Notes: generated by a model not told the origin, from the sequence alone. Positions 1 to 7,784 are shown, counted from the first letter of the stretch. The stretch: 52,076 nucleotides of DNA from CAZKXU01 sp964556665 (GCA_964556665.1 CAZKXU010000011.1:1-52076); one strand, 5' to 3'. Numbers and translations: made by a program.

Positions 1-1
1 T

Positions 2-613
2 CGCCGCAACCCTAATTCCGTCGTAGTATTTCGACATATTGAGATGGCTCATCCAGAGGTAAGAAATCTATTGCTGCAGATCATGGAGGACGGACACCTT
101 ACAGATGGTCATGGCAAAACAGTTTCATTCGAAAATACGGTCATAATAATGACGGTAAGTTTGCCGCAAAGAAACCTCCAAGGCTCTCTGATAGGCTTTA
201 GTGAAGCAACTCCCTCCTCTAAGATTGTAGAGGCATCAGAGCTTGATCAGATCCTGGATAAAACATTCACACCGGAGTTCCGTAACCGGTTCTCAGCGGA
301 GATACTCTTTAATCAACATGACGCAAACACTCTTAGGAATATACTAGATACAATGATCGCAGAATTTAAACTCCGTCTCGCACAGTATAGTTTAATTCTA
401 AATATTACAGACGACGCCGCCTCTTCTTGGATAACTTCGAGCTTGAGCTCAAGTGCGCCTGTTTCCGCCCTACGCAGACAGTTTCAAGAAGCTGTTGAGG
501 ATCCTATCGTCGAACTCGTACTTCGTGATAGACCGCCCCCTGGTACGATAATAAGCATTGTAAGCGATTCTGATAGAGACACTCTGGCTATGCAAGCACA
601 GCCTATAACATAA
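2..613 (+). CDS. ClpA/ClpB-type AAA+ C-terminal part, degenerate ATPase site (5' partial)
   Basis: The open frame runs in from the left edge, so only the C-terminal ~203 residues are visible. They match the second ATPase module (D2) of class I Clp/Hsp100 unfoldases: the stretch AHPEV-NLLLQIMEDGHLTD-G-TV-F-NTVIIMT is followed by FTPEFRNRF, which holds the arginine-finger region, and by a small C-terminal domain. In ClpB/ClpC the Walker B segment reads SVVLLDEIEKAHP. Here it reads SVVVFRHIEMAHP, so both acidic residues are replaced, and the sensor-1 motif TSNLG has become TVSLP. The D2 ring is therefore probably unable to hydrolyse ATP. The frame is intact to its stop, which argues for a working divergent paralogue rather than decay. 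The internal ATG at 44 is not the start. Walker A lies outside the window, so the state of the whole protein is unknown. Confidence 0.85.
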   Translation, partial: RRNPNSVVVFRHIEMAHPEVRNLLLQIMEDGHLTDGHGKTVSFENTVIIMTVSLPQRNLQGSLIGFSEATPSSKIVEASELDQILDKTFTPEFRNRFSAEILFNQHDANTLRNILDTMIAEFKLRLAQYSLILNITDDAASSWITSSLSSSAPVSALRRQFQEAVEDPIVELVLRDRPPPGTIISIVSDSDRDTLAMQAQPIT

Positions 614-646
614 TGGGAATTTATAAGTCCTTTATTATACAATGTT

Positions 647-674
647 TTGACAGAGCCCCTTCATTCGCCATAAT
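647..674 (+). promoter_or_regulatory. Promoter of mce, probably leaderless
   Basis: A perfect -35 hexamer TTGACA (647-652) is followed after 16 bases by CATAAT (669-674, 5 of 6 matches to TATAAT). The predicted transcription start, about 7 bases downstream, falls next to the ATG at 683. No Shine-Dalgarno sequence precedes that ATG. Inference: the mRNA is leaderless or nearly so. Confidence 0.6.
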
Positions 675-682
675 ATTACCTA

Positions 683-1084
683 ATGAACTGGCCACTTGAT
701 CATGTAGGAATCGCGACCGATGACTTAGATAAGAGTATCTCGCAGTATCAGAAAGATCTCAGTTTTAAGCTTGAGCATAGGGAATTGGTTAAAGACCAAA
801 AGGTAGAGGTAGCTTTTCTTAGACTTGAGAACACTCTAATTGAGTTAATTGCTCCAATTGACGACAGTAGTCCTATAGCAAAGTTTTTAAGTACACGTGG
901 TCCAGGCTTGCATCATATCTGCTACAGGGTAGCAGATATCAGAGCAGAGCTTAGTAAACTCGCTGCGCTGGGCTACAAGCTTATCGATGAAACACCTCGA
1001 GTAGGGGCAAAGAAAAAGCTAATAGCATTTATTCACCCCAAAAGTTTTGGTGGAGTACTGACGGAGCTCTGTCAGCATGTCTAA
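683..1084 (+). CDS. mce: Methylmalonyl-CoA epimerase
   Basis: This 133-residue protein of the vicinal-oxygen-chelate (glyoxalase) fold has the family's usual length. The two beta-alpha-beta-beta-beta halves are visible. Likely metal ligands are His7 (LDHVGIA), Glu54 (LIELIAP), one His of GLHHICY (77/78) and Glu128 (LTELCQ). The enzyme converts (S)- to (R)-methylmalonyl-CoA in propionate and branched-chain catabolism, in the cytoplasm. The next gene starts inside its last codons (8-base overlap) and encodes a 3-hydroxyisobutyrate-dehydrogenase-like enzyme, which fits a valine or propionate theme. Methylmalonyl-CoA mutase is not in the window. Another VOC enzyme is the main alternative, but the sequence pattern fits the epimerase well. 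Confidence 0.88.
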   Translation: MNWPLDHVGIATDDLDKSISQYQKDLSFKLEHRELVKDQKVEVAFLRLENTLIELIAPIDDSSPIAKFLSTRGPGLHHICYRVADIRAELSKLAALGYKLIDETPRVGAKKKLIAFIHPKSFGGVLTELCQHV

Positions 1085-2162
1085 AAATAAATTAAAACTA
1101 GCTATCGTTGGCGGATTTGGCGCGATGTGTTCACCTATGGCACAACACCTTAGACCTGCCAGCCCTGCACAGGTAGTTACCGTACATGATCGCGGCAAAA
1201 CTTCTGCTCACCATAACGCCGCGCGTAGAAATTGGAAGCTTCATGGCGCCTCTTTTGTAAGCAGCATCTCCGAACTTTTTCATGACCCCGGTACGGACGG
1301 AGCGATCGTTTGCTGCGGCAAAAATGGTGATGATGCAAAAATTATCTCGCAGATTGTCGCTACAAAGGGGGCTAAAGGAAAGTTCATACTGCATTTATCT
1401 ACAGTAAGTCCACGTTTTGTGCGTGCCGCAACGAATTACTGTCGCGAGCATTTTATCCGCTATGCCAACTATCCATTGACCGGTGGCAGGCTTGGTGCTG
1501 AAAAAGCGACAATGCTTATGTTGGCCTGTGGAGATGAAGAGCTTTATACACTACTCTCCTCGACACTTGGCTGCTTTGCTAGACCTCGTTATATAGGCGC
1601 GAGTCCTTTTGCAGGAGCAGAAGCAAAACTTATCAATCACTTAATGGTCTTTAACGGGCTAATGGGTGTCTGCTCGGCGGTGGCACTGCATACTGAGTGC
1701 TTCAATGCTGGTGAGTTAGGTGGTACTACTCAAACAGATTTCTTTGATTTCTTGAATCTTGGAGCCGGTAGTACCAAGCAATGGGATATCGTAGTGCGCA
1801 AAGGTATTATAGCAAACGACTGGAACTCCGGCTTTAATATTAAACATGCCTTGATTGACGCGCTATATACGGCAGACCTATGCCTTGAAAAAAAACTATC
1901 ATTAGTTTGTGCACATTCTGCCATTCAGGTTGCACTATGCTTTGCATATGTAATTAAGGAATATAACGCCGATATCGCTAGCCAAGCTATCTTACGTGAA
2001 TTTATTGCTAACCGCGCTGAGCCTATGAACCGATTTATCGCTAAATACTCAGCTCATATGACAGACATTAAGCAGGGCATAAATAATGTATTAGCCTCTA
2101 TGCCTGTTGCAATCCGTAAAAGCGCGATGTTGAGTGTGACAGGGCGAGCTTTTGAGTTATAA
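1077..2162 (+). CDS. 3-hydroxyisobutyrate dehydrogenase-family NAD(P)-dependent oxidoreductase
   Basis: 361 residues of the beta-hydroxyacid dehydrogenase superfamily. Residues 9-25 hold a slightly altered Rossmann motif (AIVGGFGAMCSPMA). Residues 132-145 (YPLTGGRLGAEKAT) correspond to the substrate-binding loop, usually D-P-V-S-G-G-x-x-G-A. GAEAKLIN (180-187) supplies the catalytic Lys184 and Asn187. The family oxidises 3-hydroxy acids such as 3-hydroxyisobutyrate. At 361 residues it is longer than the usual ~295, with extra C-terminal helix content, so the exact substrate is uncertain. It is translationally coupled to mce through an 8-base overlap. Its stop codon abuts the stop of the convergent isocitrate dehydrogenase gene with no bases between, leaving no room for a conventional terminator. 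Confidence 0.8.
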   Translation: MSKNKLKLAIVGGFGAMCSPMAQHLRPASPAQVVTVHDRGKTSAHHNAARRNWKLHGASFVSSISELFHDPGTDGAIVCCGKNGDDAKIISQIVATKGAKGKFILHLSTVSPRFVRAATNYCREHFIRYANYPLTGGRLGAEKATMLMLACGDEELYTLLSSTLGCFARPRYIGASPFAGAEAKLINHLMVFNGLMGVCSAVALHTECFNAGELGGTTQTDFFDFLNLGAGSTKQWDIVVRKGIIANDWNSGFNIKHALIDALYTADLCLEKKLSLVCAHSAIQVALCFAYVIKEYNADIASQAILREFIANRAEPMNRFIAKYSAHMTDIKQGINNVLASMPVAIRKSAMLSVTGRAFEL

Positions 2163-3542
2163 TTACTCCACCTGAGAAAATCCGCGTTTCCCATCTATAT
2201 TAAAGAGCTTCTCACAGTGCACCCAGTTAAGGCCGCAACCCTCAAGGCTACTTAGAAGCTGCAAGATCTCAGCGGAGCTAACAGCACTCTCTGAAAGATA
2301 CCGTACACAGTATAAATCTATGCGATCAAAATCAGCTCCTAACTCAGAAACACTAACCCCACGATTTGCTATAGACTCAAGGGTGAAAGCCCCTAGCTTA
2401 TCCGGAGGATTAGGAGTCGTATCGCTGCGTACAAATAAATCAAGCCCTATCAGCTCACTGGTGAACTCCTGTGCGGCAGCAAGGGGCTTCGTTTCAATAA
2501 AAATACTTTGACCGCGAAGTTCGGAGTTAGGTATTTCCCCTTCAAAATTTCCAACTATGCTCTCGGCATATTTCATAGTTGATAAATCTCCTCCTAAATC
2601 AGAGGTGCACATTCCAGAACTCAAACACTTCACCATGGCTCGCTGTATATATTCAGCATGTGCGAAGAGGCCAACATGTTTTAACAACATGATGCCCGAG
2701 AGCAGCAATGCGGTAGGATTGGCAAGCCCCTTTCCGGCGATATCTGGAGCAGATCCATGCACAGCCTCAAAAACCGCTACTCGCTTGCCTATATTGCCTG
2801 AAGGAGCTACGCCTAAACCACCGATCAAGCTTGCACAAAGATCAGAGACTATATCCCCATAAAGATTAGGCATCACCATGACATCAAATTTTTCAGGACG
2901 TGCTACAAGCTGCATGCAGACATTATCAACCAACATCTCGTCCGCTTCGAGCTCAGCATATTCTTCCCGTAACTTTCGGAATACCTTAAGAAAAAGCCCG
3001 TCTGTTAATTTATGAATATTAGCTTTATGAACACAGGTTACCTTGCTTCGTCCCTCCCGTTTCGCGAACTCAAATGCATATCTAATGACGCGCTCTGCTC
3101 CTACGCGGCTTATCAGTTTTAATCCCTCCGCCACCTCAGGAGTCTCCATATACTCTATACCTGCATAGGTGTCCTCGAGGTTTTCTCTGACAATTACTAC
3201 ATCCACATCGACATATCTGCTTTTAATTCCTTCGATTGATTTGGCCGGTCTAACATTCGCGAACAAGCCCAATTTTTTCCTAAGCCCAACATTGATGCTC
3301 GCATGCCCAGCTGCCGAAGGTGTTGTCGTCGGCCCTTTAAGTGCCAATCCAAACTCCCGCACTAAACGCACTGTCTCGGCAGGCAGGCCATCACCTTGCG
3401 CTTCGTACACTGTCAATCCTGCGTGCGCCTCCACCCATTCAATCGGCACAGCCGCAGCATTGAAAACGTACTGCACCGCTTCTGCCACCTCAGGGCCAAT
3501 CCCATCACCTGGAATAATAACTGCCTTAATTTTATCTGACAT
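2163..3542 (-). CDS. icd: Isocitrate dehydrogenase (long form, probably NAD-type)
   Basis: 459 residues. The decarboxylating dehydrogenase signature is complete: GDGIGPEV (12-19), the substrate loop SINVGLRKKLGLFANVRP (82-99), RENLEDTYAG (119-128), K-N active-site region, and NLYGDIVSDL (226-235) with the metal-binding aspartates. The C-terminal ~120 residues beyond the core resemble the extension of the Thermus/Rickettsia-type enzymes. The cofactor-selectivity site reads HGSAPDIAG (262-270). Asp-Ile at the position held by Lys-Tyr in the NADP enzyme of E. coli is characteristic of NAD use; this is an inference from family knowledge. A -10-like TAGAAT ends 8 bases before the ATG, with no clear ribosome-binding site. 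Confidence 0.9.
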   Translation of the reverse strand: MSDKIKAVIIPGDGIGPEVAEAVQYVFNAAAVPIEWVEAHAGLTVYEAQGDGLPAETVRLVREFGLALKGPTTTPSAAGHASINVGLRKKLGLFANVRPAKSIEGIKSRYVDVDVVIVRENLEDTYAGIEYMETPEVAEGLKLISRVGAERVIRYAFEFAKREGRSKVTCVHKANIHKLTDGLFLKVFRKLREEYAELEADEMLVDNVCMQLVARPEKFDVMVMPNLYGDIVSDLCASLIGGLGVAPSGNIGKRVAVFEAVHGSAPDIAGKGLANPTALLLSGIMLLKHVGLFAHAEYIQRAMVKCLSSGMCTSDLGGDLSTMKYAESIVGNFEGEIPNSELRGQSIFIETKPLAAAQEFTSELIGLDLFVRSDTTPNPPDKLGAFTLESIANRGVSVSELGADFDRIDLYCVRYLSESAVSSAEILQLLSSLEGCGLNWVHCEKLFNIDGKRGFSQVE

Positions 3543-3600
3543 CTGTATTTATTCTAATTTGTCTAAAGAATTCAAAGTCTTACTAGAGTACCATATTATT

Positions 3601-3628
3601 TTGTTATGTTCAATTAAGGTGCTACAAT
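3601..3628 (+). promoter_or_regulatory. Promoter of the Cys-rich secreted protein gene
   Basis: TTGTTA (3601-3606) and TACAAT (3623-3628, 5 of 6) are separated by 16 bases. A Shine-Dalgarno AAGGA (about 3640-3644) precedes the ATG at 3653, so this gene has a normal short leader, unlike several neighbours. Confidence 0.45.
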
Positions 3629-3652
3629 AATGAGGCATTAAGGAAAAACATT

Positions 3653-4066
3653 ATGAAAAATATTTCGGTACTATTCGTTACTACCCTACTCCTTGCCAGT
3701 TCAGCCTTTGCTATTAACGGCTCAGATCTACAGTGCTCCTATCTTATCAAGGAGTGCTTTGCATATAAGGAAAATGCTCAGAGAAACAACTGTTTCTTCT
3801 CTGCGGGCAAACATGCTTTTTGCGAAGGTACGCAACTTGGAAAACTATCGATTTCCCGCTGGAGTCTCTCTAGTGGATCAACTCCGCAAGGCGCTCCGGC
3901 ACTTCTAGGAGCTAGCGTTGTTGACCAGCAGTGTCTAGCAAACTGTGATAATCAGTGGCTAGGCAAGCTTATCAATGGAAGTATTAAAAACAGTGACAAT
4001 AAAAATATTGAGCTCTGCTATGAAGGCTGCAAAAGAAATATGTCCTTAGAGATACTCCGTCCATAA
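3653..4066 (+). CDS. Small secreted Cys-rich protein of unknown function
   Basis: 137 residues. The first ~20 form a classic Sec signal peptide (Lys-Asn start, hydrophobic core, cleavage after SSAFA). The mature part contains eight cysteines, enough for four disulfides, spaced through the chain: an opening cluster C-x6-C, two in the middle, then QQCLANC and ELCYEGC near the end. That composition suggests a small disulfide-stabilised periplasmic or extracellular protein. I recognise no family. It has its own promoter and Shine-Dalgarno sequence, and stands alone between icd (divergent) and sua5. Confidence 0.7.
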   Translation: MKNISVLFVTTLLLASSAFAINGSDLQCSYLIKECFAYKENAQRNNCFFSAGKHAFCEGTQLGKLSISRWSLSSGSTPQGAPALLGASVVDQQCLANCDNQWLGKLINGSIKNSDNKNIELCYEGCKRNMSLEILRP

Positions 4067-4094
4067 CTAAGAGACGCTGACAGCATGTTTTTCC

Positions 4095-5090
4095 ATGATC
4101 TATAAAGCCACAGAGGAAAATATTGAGCGCGCTGCTATCAGGCTTAAAGCTGATAATTTAGTAGCATTCCCCACAGAGACAGTTTATGGACTCGGAGCCA
4201 ACGCCATAAGTGCTGAAGCCGTCTCAAAGATCTACAATGTAAAGGGCCGACCGATATTTAACCCGCTAATAGTCCACATCGCTTGCGCTAGCGACTTAAA
4301 CCGAGTTGCCAATATTCCAGCAGAATCGAAGCTTGAGCAACAGATCAAGGCTCTCCTTCCATTTTGGCCAGGTCCCCTATCAGTTGTACTTCCACGCAAC
4401 AGCCAAATTCCGGATATCGTCACCGCCGGTCTAAATTCTGTTGCTGTCCGGATACCAGCTCATGCGGTAGCATTAAAGCTGATTAAAGCTGCAGGTGTTC
4501 CGCTTGCCGCTCCAAGTGCGAATCCCTCCAACTACGTAAGCCCCACAACCGCCCAACATGTAGAGAAAATATTAGGAGATAGGATAGATTTTGTCTTGGA
4601 CGGTGGCCCAGCCAAGGTTGGTCTTGAATCAACAGTACTCTCACTTTTAAACCCTATACCGGAGGTGCTAAGACCTGGAGCTGTCACCCTGGAGCAATTA
4701 CGTGAAATACTTGGAGAGGTTCGACTGCACAGCAGAGCATCTTCAGCAATCGGTGCAAACATGCGCCTGCTTAGCCCAGGCCAACAGGATACTCACTACT
4801 CTCCCCGTACCAAACTAATTTTTCGGCATGAACTCTCCAGCATAAAACAATATGAGCGCGTTGGCTTAATTGCTTTCTCTGCCGATGGAATTGGAGAGCA
4901 TAATTACTCTCTCATTAATGTGCTAAGCTCAGACAACAACTTATCAGAGATAGCCTCCAAACTCTTTAAAGCTTTACTTGAAATGGACCAAGCCGGACTT
5001 GATCTGATAGTAGTCGACTCTTGCAGCGAGGAGGGAATAGGACTTTCGATTATGGATCGGTTAAAGCGGGCTGTTGGTGGAAATATTTAA
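4095..5090 (+). CDS. L-threonylcarbamoyladenylate synthase, Sua5 type
   Basis: 331 residues. The N-terminal ~200 form a YrdC/Sua5 domain: VAFPTETVYGLGANA near residue 20, KGRPIFNPLIVHI (substrate-binding K-x-R), the long pocket motif APSANPSNYVSPT, and ESTVLSL..EVLRPGAVT. A further ~110 residues form the extra Sua5 domain, which separates it from the short TsaC form. It makes threonylcarbamoyl-AMP from threonine, bicarbonate and ATP for the t6A37 modification of ANN-decoding tRNAs. The window also carries a tRNA-Thr, a potential t6A substrate. It stands alone, and no Shine-Dalgarno sequence is obvious before the ATG. Confidence 0.92.
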   Translation: MIYKATEENIERAAIRLKADNLVAFPTETVYGLGANAISAEAVSKIYNVKGRPIFNPLIVHIACASDLNRVANIPAESKLEQQIKALLPFWPGPLSVVLPRNSQIPDIVTAGLNSVAVRIPAHAVALKLIKAAGVPLAAPSANPSNYVSPTTAQHVEKILGDRIDFVLDGGPAKVGLESTVLSLLNPIPEVLRPGAVTLEQLREILGEVRLHSRASSAIGANMRLLSPGQQDTHYSPRTKLIFRHELSSIKQYERVGLIAFSADGIGEHNYSLINVLSSDNNLSEIASKLFKALLEMDQAGLDLIVVDSCSEEGIGLSIMDRLKRAVGGNI

Positions 5091-5149
5091 AGCTGCTATT
5101 TCCCAATTTTACCCATACTTTGTCTATATTTCATCATGCCAAATTGTGT

Positions 5150-5166
5150 TATACTGAAGTCAGTAT
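5150..5166. promoter_or_regulatory. -10 box overlapped by a palindromic operator of the TA-like locus
   Basis: TATACT (5150-5155) is a strong -10 hexamer. Overlapping it is a perfect inverted repeat, ATACTGA (5151-5157) and TCAGTAT (5160-5166) around a 2-base centre, which also covers the first bases of the ATG at 5165. No good -35 is seen. A repressor bound here would block both the promoter and translation start, the arrangement expected of an autoregulated toxin-antitoxin operon. Confidence 0.6.
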
Positions 5167-5365
5167 GAATACGCACGATCTTGATAGAGAGGAGCTAGAA
5201 TATCGTGAGATGGTTTCTAATCTTACCTCTAGGGCTCACCAATTGGTTAGCTTGGATGCAGAGCTTGATTTTTCTACAGTACTGAATATCCTCATTAACC
5301 TACAATATTCACCGATTGAGAGACTACAGCGTGGATTGTGGTCTAATGCCACACTAAGGCACTAG
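5165..5365 (+). CDS. Small helical protein, putative antitoxin partner of the nucleotidyltransferase
   Basis: 66 residues, acidic N-terminus, predicted largely helical, ending in SPIERLQRGL and a short basic tail. I place the start at 5165 because the operator and -10 box lie immediately upstream; a longer reading from 5021 would overlap sua5 and have no promoter. There is no Shine-Dalgarno sequence, so translation is probably leaderless. It sits 5 bases before a nucleotidyltransferase-fold gene. By position, size and promoter palindrome it is a candidate antitoxin, but I recognise no named antitoxin family. Confidence 0.55.
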   Translation: MNTHDLDREELEYREMVSNLTSRAHQLVSLDAELDFSTVLNILINLQYSPIERLQRGLWSNATLRH

Positions 5366-5370
5366 GGAAG

Positions 5371-5832
5371 ATGGCAATGCTTTCAGAAGATCATAAGGCA
5401 CTCCTTCGTTCGTTTAATCAGTTCAATGTGAAATTCCTAATTATCGGTTTGGCGGCAGCCAGAATCCAAGGATCTACTGTTGTAACACATGATATCGATC
5501 TATGGTTTGAAAATTTAGGATCTCAAACTTTTGTGGATGCACTCAAAAATATTGGTGGATTTTATGTGCCGCCATTAACTGCCGGAATGAATCCTCCGAT
5601 GATTGGTCCAAGCAAGTTTGATATTTTCGACATAGTAACAACTGCTCACGGATTAGATAGCTTTGAAAAGGAATATGAAAATTCTCTCATTATAAACCTT
5701 GACGATATTCCTGTTCATATACTCCCACTTGAGCGAATTATTCAAAGTAAACGTCATGCAAATAGAGTCAAAGATCGAGCAGTGTTGCCTGAACTAGAAA
5801 CTGTTTTAAAAATTACTAAAAGTCAGAAATAA
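5371..5832 (+). CDS. Nucleotidyltransferase-fold protein (MNT/AbiEii-like), putative toxin
   Basis: 153 residues. The nucleotidyltransferase core is recognisable: a hydrophobic strand and helix (FLIIGLAAARIQG, residues 22-34), then the metal-binding pair THDIDLWFE with Asp41 and Asp43. A possible third acidic residue lies in the KFDIFDI segment (Asp84/Asp87). Proteins of this type act as toxins or as AMP-transferring antitoxins in bacterial TA modules. It follows the 66-residue gene with a 5-base gap, and an intrinsic terminator ends the unit 15 bases after its stop, so the pair is a self-contained two-gene operon. Which partner is the toxin cannot be decided from sequence. Confidence 0.7.
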   Translation: MAMLSEDHKALLRSFNQFNVKFLIIGLAAARIQGSTVVTHDIDLWFENLGSQTFVDALKNIGGFYVPPLTAGMNPPMIGPSKFDIFDIVTTAHGLDSFEKEYENSLIINLDDIPVHILPLERIIQSKRHANRVKDRAVLPELETVLKITKSQK

Positions 5833-5847
5833 AGGCTTTTCAGTATT

Positions 5848-5866
5848 GTAGCGGGGCTACTTTTTT
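5848..5866 (+). terminator. Intrinsic terminator of the TA-like operon
   Basis: GTAGC (5848-5852) and GCTAC (5856-5860) form a five-pair stem with a GGG loop, followed directly by six T. The stem is short but G+C-rich. It lies 15 bases after the nucleotidyltransferase stop. Confidence 0.65.
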
Positions 5867-6109
5867 GCTGTGTGTAGTAGCAGGAATCGAACTGGACTGC
5901 TATTTATAGATTAGCCCCCGCACACCCAGTCCAAAAGGGTATGTAAAATTACATAATACTGGCGGAAGATATTTTGGAGTTTATAAGGTTATAGAGCTGT
6001 CTTAATATTACCTTAGGGGCTCCATAGGAGATGATTATCTTCTTATCTCAATCCCTCTCTATGCAGTAAATATTGGACTTTTCATTTAAGATCGACTAAG
6101 ACCAGCTGT

Positions 6110-6634
6110 ATGATACAAGAGAATTCTACAATTACCGGTGTTCAGATTAAGAGCTTAAAAACTAACAGCGACGAGCGCGGTTTCTTTAGAGAAGTTGTGC
6201 GTGTAAGCGACCCATTTTTTGAAGGTGAGCCTTTCGCACAGTGGAGCCACAGCCGCATGATCAAAAATGTCGTCAAGGCTTGGCACTATCATCATGTGCA
6301 GATTGATTGGTGGTATGTGCCTATCGGCAGAATTATGACTGTGCTCTTCGATAACCGTGAGGAGAGCCCGACATATAAAACCAAGATGGAGTTTGAGATG
6401 GGTGAAGAGGCTCCACTATGTGTAAAAATTCTACCCGGTGTGCTGCATGGCTGTAAAGTATTAAGTGCTGAAGCTCATTTAATGTACATTACAAGTGTTA
6501 CCTATAATGCCAACGAGGAGGGCCGTTTCCCTTACAATTCATCTTTGGTTGGACAGAATTGGGGCGATAATGTTATTGTTACAGACAACGATAAACGCAC
6601 TTTTGTGCCCACTTCTATAAGGAAAATGATATGA
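6110..6634 (+). CDS. RmlC-like cupin (dTDP-4-dehydrorhamnose 3,5-epimerase family)
   Basis: 174 residues with the RmlC fold order: DERGFFRE (21-28), the catalytic-loop equivalent VVKAWHYHH (54-62), DNREESPTY (81-89), and PGVLHGCKVLS (109-119). His59 aligns with the catalytic base. The classical R-G-x-H-x-Q motif is altered to K-A-W-H-Y-H-H, so the sugar substrate may differ from dTDP-rhamnose precursors or the activity may be changed. No other nucleotide-sugar gene is nearby. The gene ends with an ATGA overlap into a thiolase, indicating co-translation, but no pathway is known to me that joins the two enzymes. Confidence 0.75.
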   Translation: MIQENSTITGVQIKSLKTNSDERGFFREVVRVSDPFFEGEPFAQWSHSRMIKNVVKAWHYHHVQIDWWYVPIGRIMTVLFDNREESPTYKTKMEFEMGEEAPLCVKILPGVLHGCKVLSAEAHLMYITSVTYNANEEGRFPYNSSLVGQNWGDNVIVTDNDKRTFVPTSIRKMI

Positions 6635-7779
6635 CTCAAGCCTATATAATCGATGCAGTAAGAACCCCTCGTTCGAAACGCAAAGGAAAATTCTCATCTG
6701 TTCATCCGATCGATCTATTAACCTATCCACTTAACGCTGTAGTACAACGAAATAAGATCGATGCAGCGATGATCAATGATGTTCCGGTAGGCTGTGTTAC
6801 ACAGACCGGGGAACAGGGCTGGTGCATAGCAAGAGCTGCTGTCTTAGCAGCCGGCTGGCCGATCTCTGTTCCAGCCGCTACGATTAACAGGCTTTGTGGC
6901 TCTGGTCAGCAGGCGATCAATTTTGCCGCTATGGGAATAATGAGCGGCAACTATGATATGGCCGTTGGTGCCGGCGTAGAGCATATGACTCGCTGCGCTA
7001 TGTTCAGTGACATGGGCGGAGAAGAGAGCCCGGCACTAAAGAAACAGCACCCCGATCTAGTTCAACAGGGAATGGCTGCTGAGATCATGGCCGAAACTTA
7101 TAAAATTTCCAGAGCACAGCTTGATGAATTTTCATATCACTCACAGATGAAAGCTAGTAAAGCTCAGTCTGCTGGTTATTTCGATAAAAGCGTCATAGCA
7201 GTCCCATGTAAGGATGAGAACGGCAACGCCATCACATTATCTAAAGATGATAATATCCGTGCAAATACAACGATAGAGGGACTCTCCGGATTAAAAACTG
7301 TATTTAAAGAAAATGGGGTCATTACTGCTGGAAATGCATCAGCCATCGTAGATGGCGCAGCCGCTCTTTTATTAGCGAGTGAAGCTAAAACTAAGGAGTT
7401 AAAACTTAAGCCTCGCGCACGGATAGTTTCAATGGCTGCCGTAGGCTCGCCGCCTCGTATAATGCTAACCGGTCCGATAGCGGCTTCAGAGTTAGCTCTA
7501 AAGAAGGCTGGGCTCAAGGTGTCAGATATCGATATCTGGGAGATCAATGAAGCTTTCGCTCCTGTCCCTATTGTGACTATAAATGAGCTAAAGATAGACC
7601 CAGCTAAGGTTAATGTTAATGGCGGCGGCATCTCTCTTGGTCATCCACTAGGGGCGACAGGTGTTATGTTAGTTAACATGGCGGTTGATGAGTTGGAACG
7701 AAGTGGAAAGAAGCGCGCTCTTATTACGATGTGTATCGGATTGGGCATGGGTATCGCGACTATTATTGAGCGGGTGTAA
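6631..7779 (+). CDS. Thiolase (acetyl-CoA acetyltransferase / 3-ketoacyl-CoA thiolase)
   Basis: 382 residues, standard thiolase length. The nucleophile Cys89 lies in INRLCGSGQQA. The active-site Asn comes from INEAFAPVP, His338 lies in GGGISLGHPLGATG, and the second Cys368 lies in TMCIGLGMGIA, so the catalytic set is complete. Biosynthetic condensation or degradative cleavage cannot be told apart by sequence alone; the short, compact form favours acetyl-CoA C-acetyltransferase. It overlaps the preceding RmlC-like gene by four bases (ATGA). A palindromic intergenic repeat starts 5 bases after its stop. Confidence 0.9.
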   Translation: MTQAYIIDAVRTPRSKRKGKFSSVHPIDLLTYPLNAVVQRNKIDAAMINDVPVGCVTQTGEQGWCIARAAVLAAGWPISVPAATINRLCGSGQQAINFAAMGIMSGNYDMAVGAGVEHMTRCAMFSDMGGEESPALKKQHPDLVQQGMAAEIMAETYKISRAQLDEFSYHSQMKASKAQSAGYFDKSVIAVPCKDENGNAITLSKDDNIRANTTIEGLSGLKTVFKENGVITAGNASAIVDGAAALLLASEAKTKELKLKPRARIVSMAAVGSPPRIMLTGPIAASELALKKAGLKVSDIDIWEINEAFAPVPIVTINELKIDPAKVNVNGGGISLGHPLGATGVMLVNMAVDELERSGKKRALITMCIGLGMGIATIIERV

Positions 7780-7784
7780 GTTAT

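Noticed and set aside
7176..7631. 151-codon minus-strand frame inside the thiolase gene
   Set aside because: Antisense to catalytic thiolase motifs; no independent support.
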